From Saccharothrix sp. NRRL B-16314 (GTDB lineage Bacteria; Actinomycetota; Actinomycetes; Mycobacteriales; Pseudonocardiaceae), in NCBI RefSeq assembly GCF_000716595.1, contig NZ_JNXC01000050.1, positions 1 through 36,068 on the forward strand: a stretch of 36,068 nt of DNA, read 5' to 3'. Below the pieces are notes generated by a model, which saw only the letters and a list, made by a program, of their open reading frames with translations, was not told the DNA's origin and ran no database searches. Position numbers and translations under genes: made by a program. This document shows, piece by piece, positions 20,863-28,560 of this stretch; the stretch's first letter is position 1, and each line of letters opens with the position of its first letter.

Positions 20863-21414
20863 CTACTTCGAGAAGAGCATTCCGGCGACGGCCCGCGCGG
20901 TGCTTTCCGGGTCGTCGCCGGGATCGGACAGCGATCCGGTGTTCCACAGCGTGGCGAAGCCGTGCACCAGGGACCACGCGGCCAGCTTCGCGACCTCGGG
21001 ATCGCGGTCGCCCGGCACCTGCCCCGCGCCGCTGACCAGCACCTCCCGCGCCCGTTGCTGCGCGGTCGCCACCGACTCGTCGTCCGAGTGGTAGAGGTCC
21101 GGGCGGAACATCACCTCGAAGTGCGCGCGGTGCTCGATGGCGAAGCGCACGTACGAGACGCCGATCTCGACGAAGTTCCCGCCGCTGTCGCGGGTCTCGA
21201 CGAGCGCGTCGGCGAGCAGGTCGAAACCCTCCGCGGCCAGGGCGGTGAGCAGGCCGGCCTTGTCCTTGAAGTGGTGCACCGGCCCGGCGTGCGAGACGCC
21301 GACCCGGCGAGCCAGGTCGCGCAGGCTGATCGCGGTGGGCCCGTTCTCGGTGATCGCGGTGACGGCGGCGGCCAGCACGGCCCGTCGGAGGTCGCCGTGG
21401 TGGTAAGGACTCAT
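20863..21414 (-). CDS. TetR/AcrR-family transcriptional regulator, 183 aa
   Basis: The N-terminal helix-turn-helix (about residues 31-55, LRDLARRVGVSHAGPVHHFKDKAGLL) is of TetR type. The rest is the all-helical ligand-binding and dimerisation part, with a C-terminal segment similar to TetR_C / WHG domains (VHGFATLWNTG). It is probably a repressor that leaves DNA when it binds a small molecule. The start is the ATG at 21414; the open frame continues upstream through its own operators and so is not coding there. It is divergent from a DoxX-family gene. Two 15-bp palindromes in the gap are likely its binding sites, suggesting it controls both itself and the DoxX gene. The ligand is unknown. Confidence 0.92.
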   Translation of the reverse strand: MSPYHHGDLRRAVLAAAVTAITENGPTAISLRDLARRVGVSHAGPVHHFKDKAGLLTALAAEGFDLLADALVETRDSGGNFVEIGVSYVRFAIEHRAHFEVMFRPDLYHSDDESVATAQQRAREVLVSGAGQVPGDRDPEVAKLAAWSLVHGFATLWNTGSLSDPGDDPESTARAVAGMLFSK

Positions 21415-21427
21415 GGCCCCAGCGTAT

Positions 21428-21476
21428 CTAGTCGTTGACAAGATGGGCACCGCCGGTGCATCTTGTCGGTGACAAG
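21428..21476. promoter_or_regulatory. Two TetR-type operators between tetR and the DoxX gene
   Basis: Site 1 is CTAGTCGTTGACAAG (21428-21442). Site 2 is CTTGTCGGTGACAAG (21462-21476). Both fit CTWGTC-N3-GACAAG; site 2 is a perfect palindrome and site 1 has one mismatch. Their centres are 34 bases apart. Between them lie a partial inverted repeat (GACAAGATG / CATCTTGTC) and a small GCACC/GGTGC hairpin. A TTGACA hexamer (21435-21440) inside site 1 could be a -35 element for the DoxX gene, so repressor binding would block it. Confidence 0.75.
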
Positions 21477-21497
21477 TTTCGTTCTGGGGAGGTTCCC

Positions 21498-21956
21498 GTG
21501 GCTCCGTTCGTCGTTCTGATCGTCGTTTCAGCGGCACTGCTGCTGTTCCGCAAGCACTGGTCGATCGCCCTGAGGGGCGGCCTGGCCGCGATGTTCACCC
21601 TCACCGCCGGGGCGCACTTCATCGGCATGAGGGAGGAGTTGATCGCGATGGTCCCGCCCGCGCTGCCGGAGCCGGGGCTGCTCGTCACCGTGACCGGTGT
21701 GCTGGAGTTCGCGGGTGTGGTGGGCCTGCTGTGGTGGCGCACCGCGCCGTGGGCGGCGGCGGGGCTGAGCGCGCTGCTCGTCGTGATGTTCCCGGCCAAC
21801 GTCTACGCGGCCGAGCAGGGCATCTCGCCGTCGCTGGGCGACCAGCTCCTGCCGCGCACGCTGCTCCAGATCGTGTTCCTGGCGGCCACGCTGGCGGTCG
21901 TCGCGCACTACGTGCGGGCGCGTCGAGCGGATCGAGTGCCGACGCCCGTCGCCTGA
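21498..21956 (+). CDS. DoxX-family integral membrane protein, 152 aa
   Basis: This is a small membrane protein with four predicted helices: residues about 3-17, 25-45, 60-75 plus 80-100, and 120-138. It has the DoxX-like pattern of a short GAHFIGMREE loop, a PEPGLLVTVTGVLEFAGVVGLL helix and FPANVYAAEQG. DoxX proteins are linked to redox or thiosulfate metabolism in some bacteria, but most members are uncharacterised. The start is the GTG at 21498 with GGGGAGG five bases upstream; the open frame upstream of it runs through the TetR operators. It is divergent from the TetR gene, which probably represses it. A perfect 21-bp hairpin follows. Confidence 0.88.
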   Translation: MAPFVVLIVVSAALLLFRKHWSIALRGGLAAMFTLTAGAHFIGMREELIAMVPPALPEPGLLVTVTGVLEFAGVVGLLWWRTAPWAAAGLSALLVVMFPANVYAAEQGISPSLGDQLLPRTLLQIVFLAATLAVVAHYVRARRADRVPTPVA

Positions 21957-21969
21957 TGCGGTCGCGAGA

Positions 21970-22021
21970 ACGGCCTCCGGCGGCGAACCGGATCAAGTCG
22001 CGGTTCGCCGCCGGAGGCCGT
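21970..22021. terminator. Perfect 21-bp hairpin, bidirectional terminator
   Basis: The arms at 21970-21990 and 22001-22021 are perfectly complementary over 21 bp, with a 10-base loop (GATCAAGTCG). It lies between the converging DoxX and gluconate permease genes, as expected for a terminator serving both strands. No T-run follows, which is common in high-GC actinomycetes. Confidence 0.9.
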
Positions 22022-22032
22022 GGGATCGGACC

Positions 22033-22071
22033 GGGTCGGCCGGGTCGGTCAGGCCGGCTGGGTCGGCCGGG

Positions 22072-22073
<2 letters not shown>
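22033..22073 (+). repeat. 14-base direct repeat after the hairpin
   Basis: The unit GGGTCGGCCGGGTC occurs at 22033-22046 and 22060-22073, a 27-base period. The second copy overlaps the stop of the gluconate permease gene. It is a low-complexity GGTCGGCC-rich patch with no evident function. Confidence 0.7.
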
Positions 22074-23460
<1,387 letters not shown>

Positions 23461-23512
23461 CGGCAGCTCCGTTGCTCCTCGGTATCCCATGCGGGGTGTT
23501 TCCCCGGTGGGC

Positions 23513-24061
23513 TCAGTGATCGGCCGGGGTCGCGGCCACGAGGTCGAGCCGGGTGACTGCCTGCTCGACGATCAGTTCGGGGGTCTCGTGCACGTCCACG
23601 GCCGCACCGTCCTCATCGGACTGGAGCGGCTCGAGGGCGGCGAACTGGGACTGCAGCAGCGACGGGGGCATGAAGTGGCCGGACCGCAGCGCCATCCGCC
23701 CGCCGATCACGTCGCCCGCGCCGTCCAGGAAGAGGAACCGGACCCGCGCGTCGGCCGCGCGGAGCACGTCCCGGTACGACCTCTTCAGCGCCGAGCACGT
23801 GACGACGGTGCTCTCGCCCGCCGCCGCCCGTCCGGTGATCCAGTCGCGGATCGCCGCCAGCCAGGGCGCGCGGTCGTCGTCGGTCAGCGGGGTGCCGGCG
23901 GACATCTTCGCGATGTTGGCGGCCGGGTGGAACTCGTCGGCCTCGGCCATCGGCCAGCCGAGCCGGTCCGCCAGCAGTCGGGCGACCGTGCTCTTGCCCG
24001 CACCGGACACGCCCATCACGACCACGCAGGTCGGCACGGCGGGATCGGCGGTCGTGGTCAT
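23513..24061 (-). CDS. gntK: Gluconokinase, 182 aa
   Basis: It phosphorylates gluconate to 6-phosphogluconate with ATP. The Walker A motif GVSGAGKS is at residues 17-24. It is followed by the family segments ADEFHPAANIAKMSAGTPLTDDDRAPWL, TCSALKRSYRDVLR, GHFMPPSLLQSQFAALEPL and a final ELIVEQAV, all typical of the small P-loop gluconokinases (about 165-185 residues). The ATG at 24061 was preferred because GAGGGG lies about five bases upstream; a GTG two codons earlier is also possible. It is the first gene of a unit with the permease and is divergent from the FCD-type regulator. Palindromes in the 116-base gap are likely operators. Confidence 0.95.
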   Translation of the reverse strand: MTTTADPAVPTCVVVMGVSGAGKSTVARLLADRLGWPMAEADEFHPAANIAKMSAGTPLTDDDRAPWLAAIRDWITGRAAAGESTVVTCSALKRSYRDVLRAADARVRFLFLDGAGDVIGGRMALRSGHFMPPSLLQSQFAALEPLQSDEDGAAVDVHETPELIVEQAVTRLDLVAATPADH

Positions 24062-24090
24062 GGACACCCCTCGGCTGCGGCGACGAGATC

Positions 24091-24130
24091 GTTCACCCGT
24101 GAAAAGTAGTACCTTTGGCGGCGAAAGGTA
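24091..24130. promoter_or_regulatory. Likely operators between gntK and its GntR-family regulator
   Basis: TACCTTT-N7-AAAGGTA (24110-24130) has perfect 7-bp arms, and a third ACCTTT half-site follows at 24133-24138. Just upstream is the small palindrome TTCACCCGTGAA (24092-24103). These lie in the divergent gap and probably bind the FCD regulator encoded next door. Confidence 0.6.
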
Positions 24131-24177
24131 TCACCTTTGAGCGGGCTGAGGAAGGCCGCTCGGGCTACGCTTCTGCG

Positions 24178-24918
24178 GTGCAGGTACAACGTCAAGCAGG
24201 CGGGACGGGCGATGCCCTGCACGCCTCCGTGCTCGACACCATCGGGTTGCGGATCACCAGTGGGGACCTCGAAGAAGGCCGGGTCCTGACCCTGGACGGC
24301 ATCCAGGAACAGTTCGGGGTCTCGCGGACGGTGGCCCGCGAGACGATGCGGGTGCTGGAGTCGATGGGCCTGGTGACGTCCCGGCGCCGGGTCGGCATCA
24401 CCGTGCGGCCGAGGTCGGCCTGGCAGGTCTACGACCCGCGGCTGATCTGGTGGCAGCTGGCCGGCCCGAACCGCGACGCCCAGCTGCGCTCGCTCACCGA
24501 ACTGCGGATCGCGGTCGAACCGGTGGCCGCGGCGCGGGCCGGGTGGAACGCGTCGGCGAAGGAGCGCGAGCGCCTGCTCGACCTCGCCGCGCGGATGCGC
24601 CGGGAGGGCGAGGCGGGCCGGCTGGAGTCGTTCCTAGAACTCGACATCGCCTTCCACGCGCTGCTGCTGGAGGCGGGCGGGAACGAGATGTTCGCCGCGC
24701 TCAAGGACGTGGTGGCGGTGGTCCTGCGCGGGCGGACGTCCCTCGGGCTCATGCCGGAGAAGCCCGTGCCCACCGCGTTGGACTTGCACGAGGAGGTCGC
24801 CCGGGCGGTCGCGTCCCGCCATCCCGAGGCGGCCGAGCACGCCATGCGCGCGTTGCTGTCGGAGGTCCGCGGCGCGGTCGTTCCGGTCGACGGGCCTCCG
24901 GTCGCGGGCGTGCGCTGA
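24178..24918 (+). CDS. GntR-family regulator, FadR/FCD subfamily, probable gluconate-responsive repressor
   Basis: The N-terminal winged helix (about residues 15-80, with IQEQFGVSRTVARETMRVLESMGLV) is of GntR type. The C-terminal helical FCD domain carries the usual metal-ligand pattern: the Asp and His in ELDIAFHALLLEAGGNE and a later His in DLHEEVARAV and RHPEAAEHAM. Such proteins sense sugar acids. The frame is open from 24115, but that would place the coding start inside the palindromic operator. I therefore prefer the GTG at 24178 (246 residues), although its ribosome binding site is weak, and it may be translated from a leaderless or near-leaderless message. It is divergent from gntK-gntT, so control of that unit is likely. 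Confidence 0.88.
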   Translation: MQVQRQAGGTGDALHASVLDTIGLRITSGDLEEGRVLTLDGIQEQFGVSRTVARETMRVLESMGLVTSRRRVGITVRPRSAWQVYDPRLIWWQLAGPNRDAQLRSLTELRIAVEPVAAARAGWNASAKERERLLDLAARMRREGEAGRLESFLELDIAFHALLLEAGGNEMFAALKDVVAVVLRGRTSLGLMPEKPVPTALDLHEEVARAVASRHPEAAEHAMRALLSEVRGAVVPVDGPPVAGVR

Positions 24919-24995
24919 CCACCGCGCATTGCTTCCGCGGCCTTTTCTAGGCCATTAGGTGCGAAACGGTTCCGATGTTCCTCGGGTGATCGGCG

Positions 24996-25024
24996 TTGAC
25001 GCGCCGGAAACCTGCCATTACCTT
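24996..25024 (+). promoter_or_regulatory. Promoter for the pectate lyase gene
   Basis: TTGACG (24996-25001) and TACCTT (25019-25024) are separated by 17 bases, a good match to the housekeeping sigma consensus. Transcription would start near 25031, leaving a leader of about 150 bases that contains the operator at 25100-25139. Confidence 0.65.
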
Positions 25025-25099
25025 CGACTGCAAGGTGATCGCCCATTTCTCTCAGCGTGCCGCCAACCGTCGCCTCCGCTTGTCGGCAGCCGCAGTAGC

Positions 25100-25139
25100 C
25101 GTGTTCACCTGCGTGAACGTATTCACGACCGTGAACACG
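25100..25139. promoter_or_regulatory. 40-bp palindromic operator in the pectate lyase leader
   Basis: Outer arms CGTGTTCAC (25100-25108) and GTGAACACG (25131-25139) are perfect complements. Inside lie GTGAAC (25113-25118) and ATTCAC (25121-25126), giving two tandem TTCAC-N4-GTGAA palindromes. It lies about 43-82 bases before the start codon, downstream of the predicted promoter, so a bound protein would block elongation. The regulator is not identified. Confidence 0.7.
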
Positions 25140-25170
25140 TGAATCGGCCACCGACGCCCGATTCGCATGA

Positions 25171-25184
25171 GGAGGCTCGGTTTG
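25171..25184 (+). promoter_or_regulatory. Ribosome binding site that fixes a TTG start
   Basis: GGAGG (25171-25175) is six bases before TTG (25182-25184). An ATG at 25167 in the same frame precedes this site and has nothing resembling a binding site upstream, so TTG is the better start. Confidence 0.7.
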
Positions 25185-26789
25185 AGCAAGCACGGAAGAT
25201 TAGCGTCGCTCGTCGCGGTGGCGAGCGGATTCATCTTCGCGGTGGCACTTCTGGTGGTGCCGTCGGCATCCGCCGCGACCCTGTTCGGTGACGATTTCGA
25301 GGACGGCGACTCGACCGGCTGGAGTTCCAGCGGCGGCAGCTGGTCCGTGGTCGCGGACGGCACGCGGGCCTGGCGCCAGTCCGGCACGAGCACCGACGCC
25401 CGGGCGCTCGCGGGCGCCGTCTGGACCGGCCAGGCGGCGCAGGTCCGGGTCAAGCCGGCCGCGTTCAACGGGTCGGGCCGGCACGTCGCGGTGACGGCCC
25501 GCGTGCAGAACACCGGCAACTACTACTACCTGGGCCTGTCGAACTCGGGCTCGGTGGTGCTCGGCAAGCGGGTCGGCGGCGGGCACACCACCCTGGCGTC
25601 CGCGCCGGCCACCGTGTCGGTCGGCACCTGGTACACGTTGCGGCTTGAAGCATTCGGCAGCACTCTGCGCGGTTTCGTGGACGGCGCCGCAGTGGTGACG
25701 GCGACCGACGCCACGTTCGGCAGCGGGAAGATCGGCGTGGCGACCTACTACGCCGCCGCGGCGTTCGACGACGTGGTGGTGACCGACGTGCCGGGTTCCG
25801 GTGGGCCGACCAGCACGACTAGCACCACGACCACGACGACCACCACCCTGCCGCCCGGCGCGTGCGCCACCTCGGGCAGTCCCCAGGGGTTCGCCTCGGT
25901 CGACGCGTGGGGCCAGAACGGCACCACCGGCGGCGCGGGCGGTCCCACGATCGAGGTCGACACGGCGGCGGAGTTCCTGTCCGCGATCGCCCGGGTCGGG
26001 CCGCTGAACATCTGCGTGCGCGGCATGATCGCGCTGCCCGGCCCGATGCACGACGTCACGTCGGACAAGACGATCGTCGGCATCGGCTCCACCTCGGGCT
26101 TCACCGGAGGCGGGCTGAACATCGGCCTGCCACCGTCCGACGCGACGTCGCCGCCGGCCGACGCGGTGCACAACGTCGTCGTCCGCAACCTGGTGTTCCG
26201 CAACTGGGCGGACGACGCGATCAACGTGCAGATGTTCTCCCACCACGTCTGGCTCGACCACAACGACCTGGCGGACGGGTACGACGGCGTGATCGACATC
26301 AAGCGCGGGTCCAGCTACGTCACCGTGTCCTGGAACCACACCCACGACCACAGCAAGAACATGCTGCTGGGCCACGACGACGACAACGGCGCGCAGGACG
26401 TCGGCCGGCTGAAGGTCACCTACCACCACAACTGGTTCGACGCGACCCCGCAGCGCAACCCGCGGGTCCGCTTCGGCGAGCCGGTGCACGTCTACAACAA
26501 CTACTACTTCTACAACACGGACGTCGGCGTGGCGTGCCAGGCGGACTCGGGCTGTGTGGTGGAGGGCAACTACTTCGAGGACGTCGAGGAGCCGGTGAGC
26601 AACAACTACGCCGGTCCGGGCGGGCGGTGCGTCGCCCGGAACAACGTGTTCGTCGGCGAGTCCGGCCGGCCTGATTGCAGCGGCACGGTGCAGGAGCCGC
26701 GGGACTACTACGCCTACACCCTGACCGACCCGAACACCGTCAAGGCCGTGGTGACGGCCGGCGCGGGCGTGGGCAAGATCGGGTCCTGA
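25182..26789 (+). CDS. Secreted pectate lyase, polysaccharide lyase family 1, with N-terminal jelly-roll domain
   Basis: This is an extracellular enzyme of 535 residues that cleaves pectate by beta-elimination. Order: signal peptide ending VPSASA (about 1-31), an N-terminal beta-sandwich (about 33-205, starting FGDDFEDGDSTGW) likely for carbohydrate binding or a LamG-like fold, a Thr-rich linker (about 210-224), then a PL1 beta-helix. PL1 hallmarks are the VWLDHND motif (356-362), calcium-type acidic positions around DGVIDIKRGSSYVTVSWN, and the catalytic Arg region RNPRVR (about 425-430). The TTG start was chosen from its GGAGG site. Codon 7 is TTA (25200-25202), rare in such genomes and a possible point of bldA tRNA control. 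Its own promoter, a 40-bp operator and a downstream hairpin make it a single-gene unit. The neighbouring gluconate genes hint at plant-polymer use. Confidence 0.93.
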   Translation: MSKHGRLASLVAVASGFIFAVALLVVPSASAATLFGDDFEDGDSTGWSSSGGSWSVVADGTRAWRQSGTSTDARALAGAVWTGQAAQVRVKPAAFNGSGRHVAVTARVQNTGNYYYLGLSNSGSVVLGKRVGGGHTTLASAPATVSVGTWYTLRLEAFGSTLRGFVDGAAVVTATDATFGSGKIGVATYYAAAAFDDVVVTDVPGSGGPTSTTSTTTTTTTTLPPGACATSGSPQGFASVDAWGQNGTTGGAGGPTIEVDTAAEFLSAIARVGPLNICVRGMIALPGPMHDVTSDKTIVGIGSTSGFTGGGLNIGLPPSDATSPPADAVHNVVVRNLVFRNWADDAINVQMFSHHVWLDHNDLADGYDGVIDIKRGSSYVTVSWNHTHDHSKNMLLGHDDDNGAQDVGRLKVTYHHNWFDATPQRNPRVRFGEPVHVYNNYYFYNTDVGVACQADSGCVVEGNYFEDVEEPVSNNYAGPGGRCVARNNVFVGESGRPDCSGTVQEPRDYYAYTLTDPNTVKAVVTAGAGVGKIGS

Positions 26790-26798
26790 CCACCGGCG

Positions 26799-26835
26799 CC
26801 GGCGGCGTGGCCGAGCGAGTCGGCCACGCCGCCGG
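26799..26835 (+). terminator. Hairpin terminator after the pectate lyase gene
   Basis: A perfect 16-bp stem (26799-26814 and 26820-26835) has a GCGAG loop and begins nine bases after the stop codon. It has no T-run. Confidence 0.88.
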
Positions 26836-26910
26836 TCACCCCCCGAACTGCTCGCTGGACCGGGATGATGGGAGTGCCGGACACACCGATCACCAGGGGA
26901 GTGGCAGCCT

Positions 26911-28380
26911 ATGCGAGCGTGCGTCGTCGGTGCCGGGCCCGGAGGGATCGTCACCGCGAAAGTGCTGCTGGAGAACGGTTTCGACGTCACGGTGTTCGAC
27001 AAGTACGACGTGGTCGGCGGCATCTGGGCGCCCGGCGGCTGCTACGACGGCCTGGCCAACCAGTCCGCACCCCGCCTCTTCGAGTTCGCCGACCTGCCCA
27101 ACCGCCTGCGGTTCGCCAGCGCGGTGGACAGCCGGCGCTACCTGGAGGACTACGCCAAGGCGTTCGGCGTGCTGGAACACCTCCGGCCGGGCACCGAGGT
27201 GGTCTCCGTCCGACCGGTGGCCGGTCCCGGACGGGTGGGCGCCTCCGGCTGGTCGGTCGACTCCCGGCCCACCGGGGACGAAGCGGCACAGGTCCGGACC
27301 GAGACGTTCGACTACGTCGTCGTCGCCAGCGGCGCCCACCACCACGCCCGGTTGCCCGACCTGCCCGGACGCGGCTCGTTCCCCAGGACGGTGCTGCACT
27401 CAAACGACGTGCGCGCCGGGACGTTCACCGGTAGGCGCGTGGTCGTCGTGGGCGGCGGGAAGTCGGCGTTGGACCTGATCACCCGTGCCGCGCGCGAGGC
27501 GGCCTCGGCCACGCTCGTGCAGCGCAAGGTGAACTGGATGGTCCCCGAACGGCTCCTGCTCGGCCTGGTCGGCTACCGGTGGGTCCTGATGACCAGGCTC
27601 GGCGAGTCGCTCCTACCCCGCTACCACGACCCGGCCTGCGTCCGCCCGATCGACCGCCTCGGCGACCGTGCCAAGCGGGTCCTCTGGGCAGTCATCACCC
27701 GCGACATGCTGCTCTCCACTGGCCTCTACCGGCTGCCGAAGCACCTGCGGCCCGCGCACGCCCTCCCCTTCCACCTCGCCCACGCCGGTGTCATGCCCCG
27801 CGGCTACGTGCGCGCCGTCCGCCGCGGCCTGATCGACGCCAAGGTCAGCGCGGTCGAGGCGTACACCGGCGAAGGGCTGCGGCTCTCGACCGGCGAGGAG
27901 GCGCCGGCGGACGTCATCGTGTTCGCCACCGGCCACCACAAGGTCTTCCCGTTCCTCGACCCGGGCGTGCGGGTGCACGATTCCGCCGGCCGGCTGCGCC
28001 TCTACCGGGGCATCGTGCCACCCGGCGTCGACCGCCTGGGGTTCGTCGGCTTCCGGCAGGTCTTCAACAACATCCTGGGCATGGAACTCACCGCGCACTG
28101 GCTGACCCGTCACTTCCTGGCCGGTCGCGGCCAAGGGGAGGCACTGCGCACCATCCCGGACGAACAGCGGATGCAGGAAGCCATCGACGCCCGCCTCGCG
28201 TGGCAGGAACAGGTGCTGCCCGGCTCCGGCGGCTACGACTTCGGCCCCTACGACATCCACTGCGCGGACGAGCTGATGCACGACATGGGGCTCCCGTCCC
28301 GCCGGACCCGCAACGTGCTGGCCGAGTACCTGTTCCCGGGTGGGGTCGCGCACCGCTACCGAGGCCTGACCGGAACCTGA
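26911..28380 (+). CDS. FAD-dependent monooxygenase of the FMO / Baeyer-Villiger type, 489 aa
   Basis: The N-terminal FAD-binding motif GAGPGG (residues 7-12) is followed by the group B flavoprotein monooxygenase pattern VVGGIW (33-38). A second Rossmann motif for NADPH, VVVVGGGKSALD, lies near 178-189. The HSNDVRAGTFTG segment before it resembles the FMO identifying sequence FxGxxxHxxx. ATGHHK (about 338-343) matches the conserved ATG(Y/H) segment of these enzymes. It would insert one oxygen atom into an organic substrate, by N- or S-oxidation or Baeyer-Villiger reaction. The ATG at 26911 follows AGGGGAG by about nine bases. It stands alone after the pectate lyase terminator, and no partner gene indicates the substrate. 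Confidence 0.9.
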   Translation: MRACVVGAGPGGIVTAKVLLENGFDVTVFDKYDVVGGIWAPGGCYDGLANQSAPRLFEFADLPNRLRFASAVDSRRYLEDYAKAFGVLEHLRPGTEVVSVRPVAGPGRVGASGWSVDSRPTGDEAAQVRTETFDYVVVASGAHHHARLPDLPGRGSFPRTVLHSNDVRAGTFTGRRVVVVGGGKSALDLITRAAREAASATLVQRKVNWMVPERLLLGLVGYRWVLMTRLGESLLPRYHDPACVRPIDRLGDRAKRVLWAVITRDMLLSTGLYRLPKHLRPAHALPFHLAHAGVMPRGYVRAVRRGLIDAKVSAVEAYTGEGLRLSTGEEAPADVIVFATGHHKVFPFLDPGVRVHDSAGRLRLYRGIVPPGVDRLGFVGFRQVFNNILGMELTAHWLTRHFLAGRGQGEALRTIPDEQRMQEAIDARLAWQEQVLPGSGGYDFGPYDIHCADELMHDMGLPSRRTRNVLAEYLFPGGVAHRYRGLTGT

Positions 28381-28421
28381 AACGCCCTGGCCCCAAGGCG
28401 TGTGCTCGACCCGCACCCCGG

Positions 28422-28560
28422 TCACCGCCGGCGCAACGACGTGCGCGAGCCCCGAACCACGCGCATCACACCGAGCGCCGCCAGCACACCCAGGGCGGCG
28501 AGCGAGAGCGGTCGGAGGGTGAGGGTCCACGGCCAGGCCGAACCGGTGAGGGCGAGGTGG
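28422..28560 (-). other. Out-of-frame C-terminal tail of the DJ-1/PfpI gene (membrane helix plus basic end)
   Basis: Read in the frame that gives HLALTGSAWPWTLTL at its start, this stretch encodes a hydrophobic helix (LSLAALGVLAALGVMRVV) and a basic end (LRRR), stopping at TGA 28424-28422. Its third codon positions are almost all G or C, unlike the frame continuous with the upstream gene. One base added near 28560 would join it to the DJ-1/PfpI frame. Confidence 0.75.

Noticed and set aside
21435..21464. Complete promoter for the DoxX gene starting at TTGACA
   Set aside because: The -35 hexamer is perfect, but the best -10 at 18 bases is CATCTT, a poor match. I note it only as a possible -35 inside an operator.
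24115..24177. Longer N-terminus for the GntR/FCD regulator
   Set aside because: It would begin inside the TACCTTT/AAAGGTA palindrome and encodes residues not typical of the family, so the GTG at 24178 is preferred.
25167..25181. ATG start of the pectate lyase
   Set aside because: It precedes the only GGAGG site. The TTG at 25182 is correctly spaced after it and still leaves a full signal peptide.
25810..25855. Thr-codon-rich repeat (ACC/ACG) resembling a microsatellite
   Set aside because: It encodes the in-frame Thr-rich linker of the pectate lyase, a normal feature of secreted multidomain carbohydrate enzymes.
26911..28380. Flavin monooxygenase as a tailoring enzyme of the PKS cluster
   Set aside because: It lies about 9 kb beyond the cluster edge with sugar-acid and regulatory genes in between, so nothing in the sequence ties it to the polyketide.
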